From the NCBI GenBank assembly GCA_041398665.1, contig JAWKUH010000027.1, positions 1 through 64,000 on the forward strand: DNA of 64,000 bases, in the 5' to 3' direction. The translations under genes and the position numbers were made by a program. Below the pieces are notes generated by a model that was not told the origin of the DNA, ran no database searches, and saw only the letters and a program-made list of their open reading frames with translations. Origin of the DNA: Rohdeia sp041398665. GTDB taxonomy: Bacteria > Planctomycetota > UBA1135 > GCA-002686595. Shown piece after piece: positions 39,906-49,088 of this stretch; within the stretch, counting starts at the first letter, position 1; every line of letters begins with the position of its first letter.

Positions 39906-40718
39906 TCACGTTCCTTCGCTGTTCGCCGGAGGTCTAGATCCGCCGAGCACTTCGGGCCGGAGTCCGTCGACCGACGCGTCGTCTGCGGGTCGACCGTGGA
40001 GCTGGCGGTACGCCGACGTGAAGAGGAGGTGGGAGAACGGGAGCGACACGATGACCCCGACGAGGAGGATGGGGAGGCCGAGGAGGCCGATGACCAGGGC
40101 GAGGAGTTCGAGCGCGACGATCGGTCCCCAGACGGTCCCGGTCGTCCGCCACGACTGCGCGATCGCTTCGAGCGGCGACAGTCCGCGTTCGACGACGCCG
40201 TAGGTCGAGAACCGGAGGCGGACGCCGACGACGACGGTCCAGAGCAGGCTCACGAACATCCCTGCGACGACGATCATCGGGGCGTCGGTGGCGCGACCGT
40301 AGTACACGACCACCGCACCCGGCAGCGCGACCAGCTTCTGCAGGACGAAGAGCACGAACATGCGCGGCAGCACGTACTCCGGTCGTTCGAACGCGGAGAA
40401 CAGCGAGGCGAACCTCGCCCGGCCGTCGAGTGCGTCGAGCGAGACGCGCGCGACGCCCCACGCGAAGGGCGGCGCGACGACGAGGAGCGCGAGCTGGGCG
40501 ACGAATCCGTACTTCGCTTCGGCGAGCGCGAGGGCGACCGATGCGAGGACGTAGATCAGCGCCGCGCCGGCGAGCACGGCGAGGTTGCGCTTCGTCGCCG
40601 GCCAGGCCTCGCGCAGCGCTCGGTCGATCGAGAGTCCGCCGGTCGCGCCAACCATGCGGACGGGTTCCGCCGCGGGCGGCCGCTCGGCGCCCGGCGGCTC
40701 GTACAGGTTGTGGTCCAA
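39906..40718 (-). CDS. Polytopic membrane protein with N-terminal N-L-Y-x-P-P tag
   Basis: A 270-residue protein starting MDHNLYEPPGAERPPAAEPV, then ALREAWPATKRNLAVLAGAA and six predicted helices. The C-terminus is VSLPFSHLLFTSAYRQLHGR plus a polar tail. It is a tandem paralogue of the next gene (AW.ATKRNL, SLFSAFERPEYVLPRMF, SAYRQLHGRP). The layout recalls DUF975/YciC-like glycerophosphodiester-type membrane domains, but the function is unknown. Short N-P/L-Y-x-x-P starts are common in planctomycete membrane proteins. Confidence 0.7.
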   Translation of the reverse strand: MDHNLYEPPGAERPPAAEPVRMVGATGGLSIDRALREAWPATKRNLAVLAGAALIYVLASVALALAEAKYGFVAQLALLVVAPPFAWGVARVSLDALDGRARFASLFSAFERPEYVLPRMFVLFVLQKLVALPGAVVVYYGRATDAPMIVVAGMFVSLLWTVVVGVRLRFSTYGVVERGLSPLEAIAQSWRTTGTVWGPIVALELLALVIGLLGLPILLVGVIVSLPFSHLLFTSAYRQLHGRPADDASVDGLRPEVLGGSRPPANSEGT

Positions 40719-40739
40719 GTGATGGTTCGAAGAGCGAGT

Positions 40740-41471
40740 TCAGGCCGGTTCGACCGGCTGCGGCCGGCCGACCATCTGACGGTAGGCCGAGACGAACATC
40801 ATCGCCGTGAGCGGCACCGTGACGAGGAATCCGAGTCCTAGCGTGAGCATCGCGAGGCAGTTCACCGCGAAGACGACGAACAGGAGGAGCACGAGCTTCA
40901 GCCACACCCTGCCCGTGACGACCCACGACATCCCCATCGCCTGGACCGCGGGACGGTCGTCGTCCACCGCGAACAACCACGCGAAGTGGAAGCGGATCCC
41001 GACGACCATCGACCAGACGAACGAGATCAGGACGCCGATCCGGTAGACGGGGAGTTCATCGCGGAACGCGCCGTAGAACATGACCACGGAGCCCGGCAGC
41101 CCCACGACGAACGACAGGAATCCGACCCCGAACATGCGAGCGAGCGCGTCGCCGTAGTTCGAGAAGCCCGAGAACAGAGTGCCGAGCTCGGCACGATCGT
41201 CGTGTGCTTGGACGCAGAGCCGCACGGCTCCCCACCACAGCACCGGAAGGACGAAGAAGAAGCCCAGGACGGTGAAGTAGCAGACGAGCGACAGGACCGG
41301 GAACAGGACGCACGCGGCGGCGAGCACCCCGAGGTTGCGCTTCGTCGCCTCCCAGCCCTCGCTCAGGCAGACTCCGACGTCGAAGTCTCCGGTACCTCCC
41401 GTCCTCGCGCGGCGGTCGTCGACACGGACGAGTTCCTCGGTGCGCGGTGTCTCGTACGGATTGCTTTCCAT
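40740..41471 (-). CDS. Polytopic membrane protein with N-terminal N-P-Y-x-T-P tag, paralogue of neighbour
   Basis: A 243-residue protein starting MESNPYETPRTEELVRVDD, then EGWEATKRNLGVLAAACVLF. It has six predicted helices and ends TAMMFVSAYRQMVGRPQPVEPA. Alignable blocks with the downstream gene are the A-T-K-R-N-L helix start, GTLFSGFSNYGDALARMF and SAYRQM-GRP. Spacing of 21 bases suggests co-transcription after tandem duplication. Function unknown. Confidence 0.7.
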   Translation of the reverse strand: MESNPYETPRTEELVRVDDRRARTGGTGDFDVGVCLSEGWEATKRNLGVLAAACVLFPVLSLVCYFTVLGFFFVLPVLWWGAVRLCVQAHDDRAELGTLFSGFSNYGDALARMFGVGFLSFVVGLPGSVVMFYGAFRDELPVYRIGVLISFVWSMVVGIRFHFAWLFAVDDDRPAVQAMGMSWVVTGRVWLKLVLLLFVVFAVNCLAMLTLGLGFLVTVPLTAMMFVSAYRQMVGRPQPVEPA

Positions 41472-41511
41472 GGGCGAGCCGTGACTCTCCGGAACGCTCT
41501 CCCGGCGTTCC

Positions 41512-43023
41512 TCAACGGAACAGGATCCGTCCGCCCACGAGCACGACGATCAGCACCAGACCGAGGACGTCGACGAGCGCACCGGTGCGGACGAAGCGAC
41601 CGATCGAGATCCTCTCCGTCGAGAACACGAGCGCGTTCGGCGGCGTGCCGGCGGGGACGGCGAAGCCCAGGGTACAGGCGAGCGCGCACGACACCATCAA
41701 GAGGTCGGGCGGGAAGCGGTCGGGACCGAGCGCCGCGGACACGCCGAAGATCACGGGCAGGAGGATGTTCGCGCTGGCCGTGTTGCTCGCGAACTCCGTG
41801 ACGACGATCGAGACCGCGACGACGGCGACGAGCAGCACGAGGAAGAGCGCGGTCGCACCGAGCTCGAGCGAGCCGAAGGCCTCGATCCGACCGCCGACCC
41901 AGAGCGTGAGGCCGCTCGTGTCGAAGGCCTGCGAGATCGCGAACCCCGCTCCCATGAGGAGCAGGACGCCCCAGGGCAGCTTCGGCGCGACGCTCCAGTC
42001 GAGGACTCGCCCTCCGTCCCGGCCCGCGGGCGCGACGAAGAGCACGAGCGCCGACGCGATCGCGACGGTCGAGTCGCGCACGACGACGCCGTGCTCGGCC
42101 AGCCGCGAGCCCCAACCCGCGACGTCGCCGAAGTCGCCGCGCGTGATCCACAGCGTCGCGGTCGTCATGAACGTCAGGAAGACCCAGCGCTGCGGCGCGG
42201 TCATCGGCCCGAAGCGCGGGAGCTCGACGGCGGCCTCGCCCGAGCGCCGCGGCTCGACCTTCCGCACGAGCAACCACCAGGCGAGCGGCAACAGCACGAC
42301 GACGACGGGGACGCCGTACAGCATCCACTCGCCGAAGCCGATCTCGACGCCGGTCTTCGCTCGATAGACGTTCTGGAAGATGATGTTCGGCGGCGACCCG
42401 ATGGGCGTCCCGAGCCCGCCGATGTTCGCGGCGTAGGCGATCCCGAGGAGCAGCGCAGTCGGGAAGGCGGCGTCGACCGCGCGCACGGCGTCGCCCTTCT
42501 CGCGCTCGACCGTGCCGAGGACGGCCAGGGCGACGGGCAGCAGCATCACCGTCGTCGCGGTGTTCGAGATCCACATGCTCATGGTCGCGGTCGCGACCAT
42601 GAAGCCCAGGACGAGCGCGCGCCGCCCGCTGCCGAACAGCCGGATGATGCGGATGGCGACGCGCTCGTGCAGCCCGGTCCGCTCCATAGCGAGCGCGAGC
42701 AGCAGCCCGCCGAGGAACAGGAACACGATCTCGTGCGCGTAGTTCTTCGTGACCTCGGTCGCGCTCCCGAGCCCGAGCAACGGGAACAGCACGATCGGCA
42801 GCAGCGACGTCGCCGGGATCGGGACGGCCTCGGTGAACCACCACGCCGCGATCCACAGCGTCGCGGCGAGCGCGTGCCGCACGAGTTCGGCCGACGCCGC
42901 GGGGTTCGAGTCGAGCGCGCCGTCGGGCAGGACGGGGCGGAAGAACAGCTCGACGAGCACGAAGAGCGCGGGCCCGAGTGCGAGCGCGAGACGGCGACGC
43001 AGCGGCGACGGAGTCGAGGGCAT
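41512..43023 (-). CDS. DASS/SLC13-family sodium-coupled anion symporter
   Basis: A 503-residue membrane protein with the two SNT sodium/carboxylate motifs of the family: MSMWISNTATTVMLLPVALA and VVTEFASNTASANILLPVIF. Other family blocks are WWFTEAVPIPATSLLPIVLF and ANIGGLGTPIGSPPNIIF. Members import dicarboxylates, citrate, sulfate or phosphate with sodium; the substrate here is not decidable. Long enough for the full 11-helix fold. ATG start giving MPSTPSPLRRRLAL. Confidence 0.92.
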   Translation of the reverse strand: MPSTPSPLRRRLALALGPALFVLVELFFRPVLPDGALDSNPAASAELVRHALAATLWIAAWWFTEAVPIPATSLLPIVLFPLLGLGSATEVTKNYAHEIVFLFLGGLLLALAMERTGLHERVAIRIIRLFGSGRRALVLGFMVATATMSMWISNTATTVMLLPVALAVLGTVEREKGDAVRAVDAAFPTALLLGIAYAANIGGLGTPIGSPPNIIFQNVYRAKTGVEIGFGEWMLYGVPVVVVLLPLAWWLLVRKVEPRRSGEAAVELPRFGPMTAPQRWVFLTFMTTATLWITRGDFGDVAGWGSRLAEHGVVVRDSTVAIASALVLFVAPAGRDGGRVLDWSVAPKLPWGVLLLMGAGFAISQAFDTSGLTLWVGGRIEAFGSLELGATALFLVLLVAVVAVSIVVTEFASNTASANILLPVIFGVSAALGPDRFPPDLLMVSCALACTLGFAVPAGTPPNALVFSTERISIGRFVRTGALVDVLGLVLIVVLVGGRILFR

Positions 43024-43081
43024 GGCGAGAGCCTAGCCGACGCCTCCGTGCCGCCGCGCCGCCGCGCCGCACGGTTCGGGG

Positions 43082-44271
43082 TCACTCCGGCAGCGACGCC
43101 AGGATCCGCAGGTAGGCGTCGAACCTCCGCCGCGCGAGCTCGCCGCTCTCCGCCGCCGTGCGTACGCCGCAGTCCGGCTCGTGCACGTGACGGCAGTCCG
43201 AGAAGCGACAGTCTGCGACGAACGGCTCGAAGTCCTTGAAGTACGCCGCGAGGTCCGCGCGCGTCACGTCGGCGAGTCCGAAGGCTCGGACGCCGGGCGT
43301 GTCGATCAACTTCGTCCCGACGTCGTCGACCTCGAACAGCTCGGAGCGCGTCGTCGTGTGCCGCCCCTTGCCGTCGCCCTCGCGGACGCGGCCGGTGGCG
43401 GCGGCGAGCCGGGGGAAGAGCGCGTTGGCGAGCGAACTCTTGCCGACGCCGCTCTGCCCCACGAGCACGACGGTGCGCCCGCGGACGAGCTCGCGGAGCT
43501 CGTCCAGGCCCTCTCCGCCGTCCGCCGAGACGAGCAACGCCGCGGCTCCGAACGACCGCAGGTCCCGCAGGACCTCCAGTTTCTCGGTGCGGTCCGCCTC
43601 GTCCACGAGGAGGTCGGCCTTGCTCGCGCACACGATCGGCGCGATGCCGCCGCGCTCGAGCGCGACCAGGTAGCGGTCGAGGATGCCCGGCCGGAACGCC
43701 GGCTGCCGCACCGACGCGACGACGATCGCCGCGTCGACGTTGGCGGCGACGACGCGTTCGAGGTCGGGGCGTCCGGGGTCGGGCGCGAGAGGACGCTCCG
43801 CCGCTCGCCGATCGCGACGACGCGCCAGGCGTCGCGCGAGCTCGCGCAGGAACGCGGAGTCGCCGACGGCGACGCTCGTCCGCTGCGTGCTCGCGAGTTC
43901 CTCGTCGAGCGAGCCTCCACGACGCCGCCGTCCAGGAGGCGCACCCGCGCGCGTCCCGGTGCGACGCCGACGACGAGTCCGCTCGTCGTCGCGTCGACCG
44001 GCTCCGACGTCGGAGCGCTGTGCTCCGCCACCGCGCGCGTCGCACGCCGCTCGCTCCGCGGCGAACCCATGGACTCCTCCGTCGCGAGGTCGTCGTCGAC
44101 GATCGCGTCCACGTCGCGCGCGGAGAACCTGCGCCGGACGCTCGTGTCGTGCCCGCGCTCGACCTTCCGAGCGCGCGATTCCTTCTGCAGTCGTTTGCGC
44201 TCTTCGAGCGACCTGTTCTTCTTGGCGCCCTTCAGGTAGCGCCGGACCTGTTCGTCTCGGTCGCGATCCAC
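43082..44271 (-). CDS. rsgA: Ribosome small-subunit-dependent GTPase RsgA (frameshifted)
   Basis: The circularly permuted GTPase motifs are visible: ASKADLL (G4), GQSGVGKSSLANALF (G1), HTTTRSELF (switch), LIDTPGVRAFGL (G3). The zinc-binding C-terminal domain is CRFSDCRHVHEPDCGV. The N-terminal OB domain is spread over two frames: RYLKGAKKNRSLEERKRLQ from the GTG at 44271, then SLDEELASTQRTSVAVGDS in another, back to AWRVVAIGERRSVLSRP, and again to DLERVVAANVDAAIVV. At least three one-base shifts between 43750 and 43920 are needed. RsgA matures the 30S subunit. An extended N-terminus with KG-KKNRSLEERK resembles YlqF/YjeQ variants of other phyla. Confidence 0.85.
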
Positions 44272-44733
44272 GTCGTGCCTCCGCTGTCGAGGACGTTGGG
44301 ACGCGCACACCCCGACGGAGTGGATCGCTGCGCCGAACGCGCTCCTCCCGACGCGGGTGGACCGTCGCGCTCGAACGCCCGAAGCGTGCGCGCCGCGTCG
44401 CGCAACGGTCGTCCGTGCGCGCACGCGGTGGTGGGAGCGGCTCTCCGCCCGCTCGCCCTCGCACGCCGTCCCGTTCTCGCGGGACCCCGTGACTCAGGCG
44501 CGGGCGGAGGCAGCGGCGACGGTCTTCGTGATCTGCATCGTCGTGCCTCCGTTCAGCTTCGGTTCGCCCGGATCGTGGACACCGGGGCGCGTTCGGCCGA
44601 TCCGAGGCGCGCGGAGCGCGCGGGCGGCCGAGACGATCGAGAAGTCTAGCCGCATCCGTGCTCCACGGGGGAAGAGAGCGCGGCGACGGAGGTCCTCCCG
44701 GCACCGATCGCGATCCGCGTCTAGCATCGAACC
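44272..44733. other. Intergenic region upstream of rsgA and of the M14 fusion gene
   Basis: A 460-base divergent region. It holds a 14-codon open frame on the minus strand (see next entry), and otherwise nothing recognised. Promoters for both flanking genes should lie here. Confidence 0.3.
44494..44538 (-). CDS. Possible 14-residue leader peptide upstream of rsgA
   Basis: MQITKTVAAASARA followed by TGA. The ATG is preceded by CGGAGGCACGACG, a strong ribosome site, and the same block, CGGAGGCACGAC, stands before the GTG of rsgA 267 bases later. It may be a leader ORF, the start of a frameshifted small protein, or chance. Confidence 0.25.
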   Translation of the reverse strand: MQITKTVAAASARA

Positions 44734-46218
44734 ATGCTCGAATCCGTCCTGCTCCTGGCCGTCCTGGCAGTCCCGGCCCCGCGGCTCGAGCCGACGCCGC
44801 AATTCGTCGAACGCGCCGAGGTCGCGCCCGGCACCGCGTGGAACACCGAGGTCGTCCACGTCGACAGCGGTCTCCCGGGACCCACGGTCCTCGTCGTCGG
44901 CGGCGTGCACGGCGACGAGCCGGCGGGCGCGCTCGCCGCGGAGGAGATCGCGGGCTGGCGCCCGACGCGCGGCAGGCTCGTGGTCGTGCCGCGCACGAAC
45001 GAGCTCGCGCTCGCCGCGGGATCGCGGCTCGTCCCGACCCATCGCGACGCGAAGGGGGCGGTCGACGGCGAACGCGACCTCAACCGCACGTTCCCGACGC
45101 ACGAGGGCGACGAACCCGAGGGCGCACTCTCCGCGGCGATCTGGGAGCTCGTGCGCGAGATCCGGCCGGACTACCTGGTCGACCTGCACGAGGGCTACGA
45201 CTTCACGCAGGTCGAGCCGAAGAGCGTCGGCAGCTCGATCATCAGTGACGCGACGCCCGCCTCGCTCGCGCGCGCCGCCGCGATGGTTGCGACCCTCAAC
45301 TCGACGATCGCCGACGAGAAGAAGCAGTTCGTCGTCAAGCAGGTCGCAGTGTCGGGCAGCCTCGCGCGAGCCGCCCACGACGTGCTCGGCATCCCGTCGA
45401 TGATCGTCGAGACCACGACCAAGGGGCAGGCGGAGGCCTTCCGAGCGCGGCAGCACCGCATCCTCGTCGCGACGTTCCTGACGGGGCTCGACATGCTCGA
45501 CCACGGCCCCGACGTGCTGGTCGGCACCGCCGCCGACGCGGACGACGTCAAGGTCGCGATGTACGTCTCGGCGGGCGTCGGCGGGAGCGGCCCCGACCGC
45601 ATCGAGGAGCTGCTCGAGTCGTACGGAGACTTCGTGGTGCGGCGCGTGTGCGCCAGCGACCTCCGCGCCGGCGTGCTCGAACAGTTCGACGTCGTGATCT
45701 TCCCGGGCGGGAGCGCGAGTTCGCAGGCCGCGTCGATCCGCGAGGACGGCCGCGAAGCCGTGCGCGAGTTCGTCGAGTCGGGCGGCGGCTACCTCGGCAT
45801 CTGCGCCGGCGCGTACCTCGCGGCGAACAACTACGAGTGGTCGCTCGGGATCCTCGACGCGGACGTGGTCGACCGCGAGCACTGGGCGCGCGGCACCGGC
45901 GACGTGGCGATCGAGTTCTCGGGGCTCGGCGCGACGACGCTCTCGACCGGCACGCGCGAGGCCGAGATCCACTACGCGAACGGCCCGATCTTCGCGCGCT
46001 CGCGCGACCGCGAGATCCCGAACTACCGGGTGCTCGCGTGGTTCCGCGGCGAGGTCCTGCGCACCGGCGTCCCCGGCGGCGTCATGCCGGACACGCCGGC
46101 GATGGTCGTGGGTCGCTTCGGCGAGGGTCGCGTGGTGTGCAGCAGTCCGCACCCCGAGCAGACCGACGGGATGGAGGAGGTCGTCGCCGAGCTCGTCCGT
46201 CTCGCCGCGGGATCGTAG
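44734..46218 (+). CDS. M14-type succinylglutamate desuccinylase/aspartoacylase domain fused to BPL_N/GATase-1-like domain
   Basis: A 494-residue exported protein (MLESVLLLAVLAVPA). Residues 35-255 are an AstE/ASPA-type zinc carboxypeptidase: VVGGVHGDEPAGALAAEEI with the H-x-x-E ligands, GERDLNRTFP with catalytic-type Arg, VDLHEGYDF with the third ligand, and a Glu at VETTTKGQ. Residues 270-490 form a class I amidotransferase-like (BPL_N) domain: VIFPGGSASSQ, GGGYLGICAGAYLAANNYE with the nucleophile-type Cys, and VVCSSPHPEQT. Both parts together are unusual. It may process or detect amidated envelope peptides; that is inference. Confidence 0.82.
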   Translation: MLESVLLLAVLAVPAPRLEPTPQFVERAEVAPGTAWNTEVVHVDSGLPGPTVLVVGGVHGDEPAGALAAEEIAGWRPTRGRLVVVPRTNELALAAGSRLVPTHRDAKGAVDGERDLNRTFPTHEGDEPEGALSAAIWELVREIRPDYLVDLHEGYDFTQVEPKSVGSSIISDATPASLARAAAMVATLNSTIADEKKQFVVKQVAVSGSLARAAHDVLGIPSMIVETTTKGQAEAFRARQHRILVATFLTGLDMLDHGPDVLVGTAADADDVKVAMYVSAGVGGSGPDRIEELLESYGDFVVRRVCASDLRAGVLEQFDVVIFPGGSASSQAASIREDGREAVREFVESGGGYLGICAGAYLAANNYEWSLGILDADVVDREHWARGTGDVAIEFSGLGATTLSTGTREAEIHYANGPIFARSRDREIPNYRVLAWFRGEVLRTGVPGGVMPDTPAMVVGRFGEGRVVCSSPHPEQTDGMEEVVAELVRLAAGS

Positions 46219-46247
46219 GAGGGCCGCGCGGTCGCTACCCTCGCGGC

Positions 46248-46802
46248 ATGCTGATGCCCCGAGGAATCGCGCGCTCGTTCGTCGTCGCGCTCGCCGCCGC
46301 CGTGCTCGGCGCCTGCCACCTGCCGTCCGGCTTCACCGCGGGCGACCGCTCGACGATCGAGGGTCAGGCCAAGGCCTGGGCCGACGCCGTCGTGGCCGGC
46401 GACCCCGATGCGTTGCTCGCGATCTACGAACCCGAAGCGGTCGTCATGCCGGAAGGGCGCCAACCGCTGATCGGCACGGACGCGATCGGCGCGTTCTTCG
46501 CGGGGATGCCCGACGTGAAGAACGTCAAGCTGCGCGTGCTCGAGATCAACGGTCACGGGTCGCTGGCCTACGTCGTCGGCCGCTACCGCTTCGCGATGGC
46601 CGTCGAGGGCGAGCCCGAGCCGGTCGTCGACGAGGGCGTGTACGTCGAGGTGTGGCGTCGGCACGGCGGCCGCTGGCTGATCGCGCGCGACATCTTCCAC
46701 ACGACGCCGGTGCAGGAGGGCGAAGCACCCTTCCAGCTCGCGCCGCCCCGTCCCACCCCGGCCGACGTGCCCGTCGTCGATCCCGACGACGGTGGTGACT
46801 GA
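46248..46802 (+). CDS. NTF2/DUF4440-like lipoprotein
   Basis: A 184-residue protein with signal MLMPRGIARSFVVALAAAVL and lipobox LGAC. The mature part matches DUF4440/SnoaL-type ketosteroid-isomerase-like proteins: IEGQAKAWADAVVAGDPDAL, YEPEAVVMPEGRQPLIGTDAI, FFAGMPDVKNVKLRVLEI and WLIARDIFHTTP. The C-terminal tail is Pro- and Asp-rich. It follows the M14 fusion by 29 bases and likely shares its transcript. Ligand unknown. Confidence 0.8.
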   Translation: MLMPRGIARSFVVALAAAVLGACHLPSGFTAGDRSTIEGQAKAWADAVVAGDPDALLAIYEPEAVVMPEGRQPLIGTDAIGAFFAGMPDVKNVKLRVLEINGHGSLAYVVGRYRFAMAVEGEPEPVVDEGVYVEVWRRHGGRWLIARDIFHTTPVQEGEAPFQLAPPRPTPADVPVVDPDDGGD

Positions 46803-47110
46803 GTGCGGCGCCTTCGGTGCCGAGGAACACAAGGTTCACAGGGAGGCACAGAGGACACAGAGACCACGCGACGCCGCCGGAGGCGGCGCGGAGAAGTCAG
46901 AACGGAACGCGTTCTCCGTGATCTCGGATCGAGCATGGTCCGACGTGGTCTCTGTGTCCTCTGTGGCTCCCTGTGAATCATCCGCGCGGCGCGAAGCGGC
47001 GCGCTGCGTTCCCCCGCGCGGCGCGAAGCGGCGCGCTGCGTTCCCCCGCGCGGCGCGGAGCGGCGCGCTGTGTTCCCCCTGCGCGGCCGGAAGGCCGCGC
47101 CACGCCTCGA
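46803..47110. repeat. Palindromic intergenic element with 34-base arms plus three 32-base tandem repeats
   Basis: TTCACAGGGAGGCACAGAGG starts a 34-base arm at 46835-46868. Its inverse at 46944-46977 matches 33 of 34 bases and ends CTCCCTGTGAA. The spacer holds a GCCGCCGGAGGCGGC-type hairpin and GAACGCGTTC. Directly after come three tandem 32-base units at 46984, 47016 and 47048, each GCGCGGCGCGAAGCGGCGCG followed by CTGCGTTCCCCC with minor changes. A GCGCGGCCGGAAGGCCGCGC hairpin follows. The arm ends match the repeat clusters at 21 kb and 58.7 kb. Confidence 0.85.
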
Positions 47111-47142
47111 GGGAGAGGACGGCACGCCGCGCGCGCTCCGCG

Positions 47143-48580
47143 TCAGCCCGCGACCCGCACGAAGACGGTGCGCACGACGTCGGGCGTCCAGGAGCGGGTC
47201 GTCGCGCACACCGGCCGCCGTCGCGTACTCGCGGAAGCCGTGGCGCGCGAGCTCGAACGCTCCGGGGTCGTCCGCGACGACCGCGAGACGACCGCCCTCG
47301 GCGAAGAAGCGCGGACCGACGGGGACGCGGCTCGCGTCCGCCGCTGCACGACGCAGCGGGAACTCCGAGACGAGCGCCCCGTCCGGCGCGAGGACGCGCG
47401 CGGCGTCCGCGAGGAACGCGGCGGCGTCGTCGACCCGCGCCAACGCGTCTCCCGCGAACACGAGGTCGAGCGACGCGTCGGGGCGCTGCACGAACGCGCC
47501 GTCGATCGAACCCTCGCTCGCGACGACCGGCGGCAGCGGGAGGCCCTCCCGCTCGAACGCCGCGAGGTACGACGCGGCGCCCGGATCGACGGCAGAGACG
47601 TCGACGTTCGCGAAGAGGTGCGCGAAGGTGAGGCTCGGCACGGGACCGGCGTCGAGTTCGAGCGCGCGGACGGGCGTCCTCCGACCGACGAGGAACTCGC
47701 GCGGGAGCAGCGTCTCGATCCAGTCCGGATGGAGCGCCCGCGCGCGTACGACGTCGACGCCCGCCTCGAGCGCCGGCCGGAAGACGCCGTCGCGAGCGAA
47801 GATCGTGGTCGCGACGGCTCGCGCCTCGGAGGCGCGCACGACCTCGGCGACGCGGCGTGCGAGACCGGGCTCGTCGGATTTCACGAAGACCGCGCGGATC
47901 GTGATCGGTTCGTCGTGGACGCGGTTCGGCCGCGGCGTGTCGAACGGCGAGAGGTGGACCAGACGGAGGCCCAGCCCTCGGAGGTCGAGTCGTTCGGCAC
48001 CACCGCGGTCGGCACAGTGCAGCGCTCCGCCCTCGACGCGGAAGTCGAAGTGGTGGAGCCCCTCGTAGTCCTCGCGCTCGCCCTCGAAGGCGAAGACCTC
48101 GAGCGCGAACACGCCGCCGTCGCGGAGCGCCGCCGCGATCGACGCGAAGCAGCGCTGCACGTCCTCCGCGTGGTCGAGCGAGTTGCGCGCGTAGACGAGG
48201 TCGACGCTCGCGCGTTCGACGACGTCGAGCAACCGCTCCCCCGTCCCGGCGACGACGGGGGTCGGGAACGCGACGCCGAAGCGCTCACGGAGCACGACGT
48301 AGTCGTCCGCGAGCGGGTCCACACCGATCACGTCGAGCAACGTGCGCTCGTGCGCCGAGGCGAGCGTCCCGACGGGACCGCTCCCGAGGTCGATCGCCCG
48401 CGGGCGACGACCGACGACGCGCGACCGGAGGTCGTCGACGACCTCGTCGAGCCACACCGGTCGTTCCTTGCGCCGCCCTTCGGGCGTGAGCCTGCGCCGC
48501 ATGAACTCCGCGTGCGCGCCTTCGAGCGCGAACTCGCGCTCCCAGTACTCGACCTCGTCGCGGTATCCCGTGCGGTCCAT
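47143..48580 (-). CDS. SAM-dependent methyltransferase-like protein with two methyltransferase-type folds (frameshift near C-terminus)
   Basis: The ATG gives MDRTGYRDEVEYWEREFALE. A Rossmann methyltransferase follows: RRPRAIDLGSGPVGTLAS as the SAM loop, IGVDPLADDYVVLRERFG, and VDLVYARNSLDHAEDVQRCF. A second region after residue 260 has a similar layout (VRALELDAGPVPSLTFAHLF; DASLDLVFAGDALARVDDAA; ARVLAPDGALVSEFPLR), so the protein appears to hold two methyltransferase-like domains. The real ending, DVVRTVFVRVAG, lies in the next frame and stops at 47143; one base is missing or extra near 47200. About 480 residues. Substrate unknown. Confidence 0.75.
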
Positions 48581-48704
48581 GGGGGGAGTCGTTCAGCGCG
48601 CCGGGCCGCGCGCGCGGTGGGCGATCCATCCCCGCTCCGTGGGGCGGTGCGGAGCGGTGAGGAGAGCGAGCGGGTGGTGTCGTCCCACGGAAGTTCCTCG
48701 GCGG

Positions 48705-49088
48705 TCAGTGCGCGACGACTTCGAACGTCGCATCGACGACGCCGGCGCCGTCGCGGAGGAAGGTCGCGTCCACGACGAGCGCGCTCCCGAAGATCAGGCG
48801 CGCACGTCCCGACGTGTCGAAGCCGGCGGTCACGCTCGCGCCCTCGGACGAACCTTCGATCGGGAACGACAGCGTGACGTCGGTTCCCGTGACCACGTAG
48901 GCGACGTCGAGTCGGCGACCGGTCGCGGCCTCGTCGAACGCGAAGCCGCCGGCGTGGCCGACGTCGTGGAGCTCGAACGTCGTGTGCGCGGGATCGACGA
49001 GGAAGCGACCGGCGGTGCCCTCCCCGGGATCGTCGACGGCCCGGCACGACGCCGCAGCCACGAGAACGAGGACCGCGACGCGCCTCAC
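48705..49088 (-). CDS. Small beta-rich lipoprotein of unknown function
   Basis: A 127-residue protein from a GTG that overlaps the TGA of the oligopeptidase gene (GTGA, 49085-49088). Signal RRVAVLVLVAAASC ends in a lipobox. The mature part is short beta strands: GRFLVDPAHTTFELHDVGHA, TDVTLSFPIEGSSEGASVT, ALVVDATFLRDGAGVVDATF. Overlap with the peptidase gene implies coupled translation. No family is recognised. Confidence 0.65.
   Translation of the reverse strand: MRRVAVLVLVAAASCRAVDDPGEGTAGRFLVDPAHTTFELHDVGHAGGFAFDEAATGRRLDVAYVVTGTDVTLSFPIEGSSEGASVTAGFDTSGRARLIFGSALVVDATFLRDGAGVVDATFEVVAH

Noticed and set aside
46984..47079. CRISPR array
   Set aside because: The 32-base units are directly adjacent with no variable spacers.
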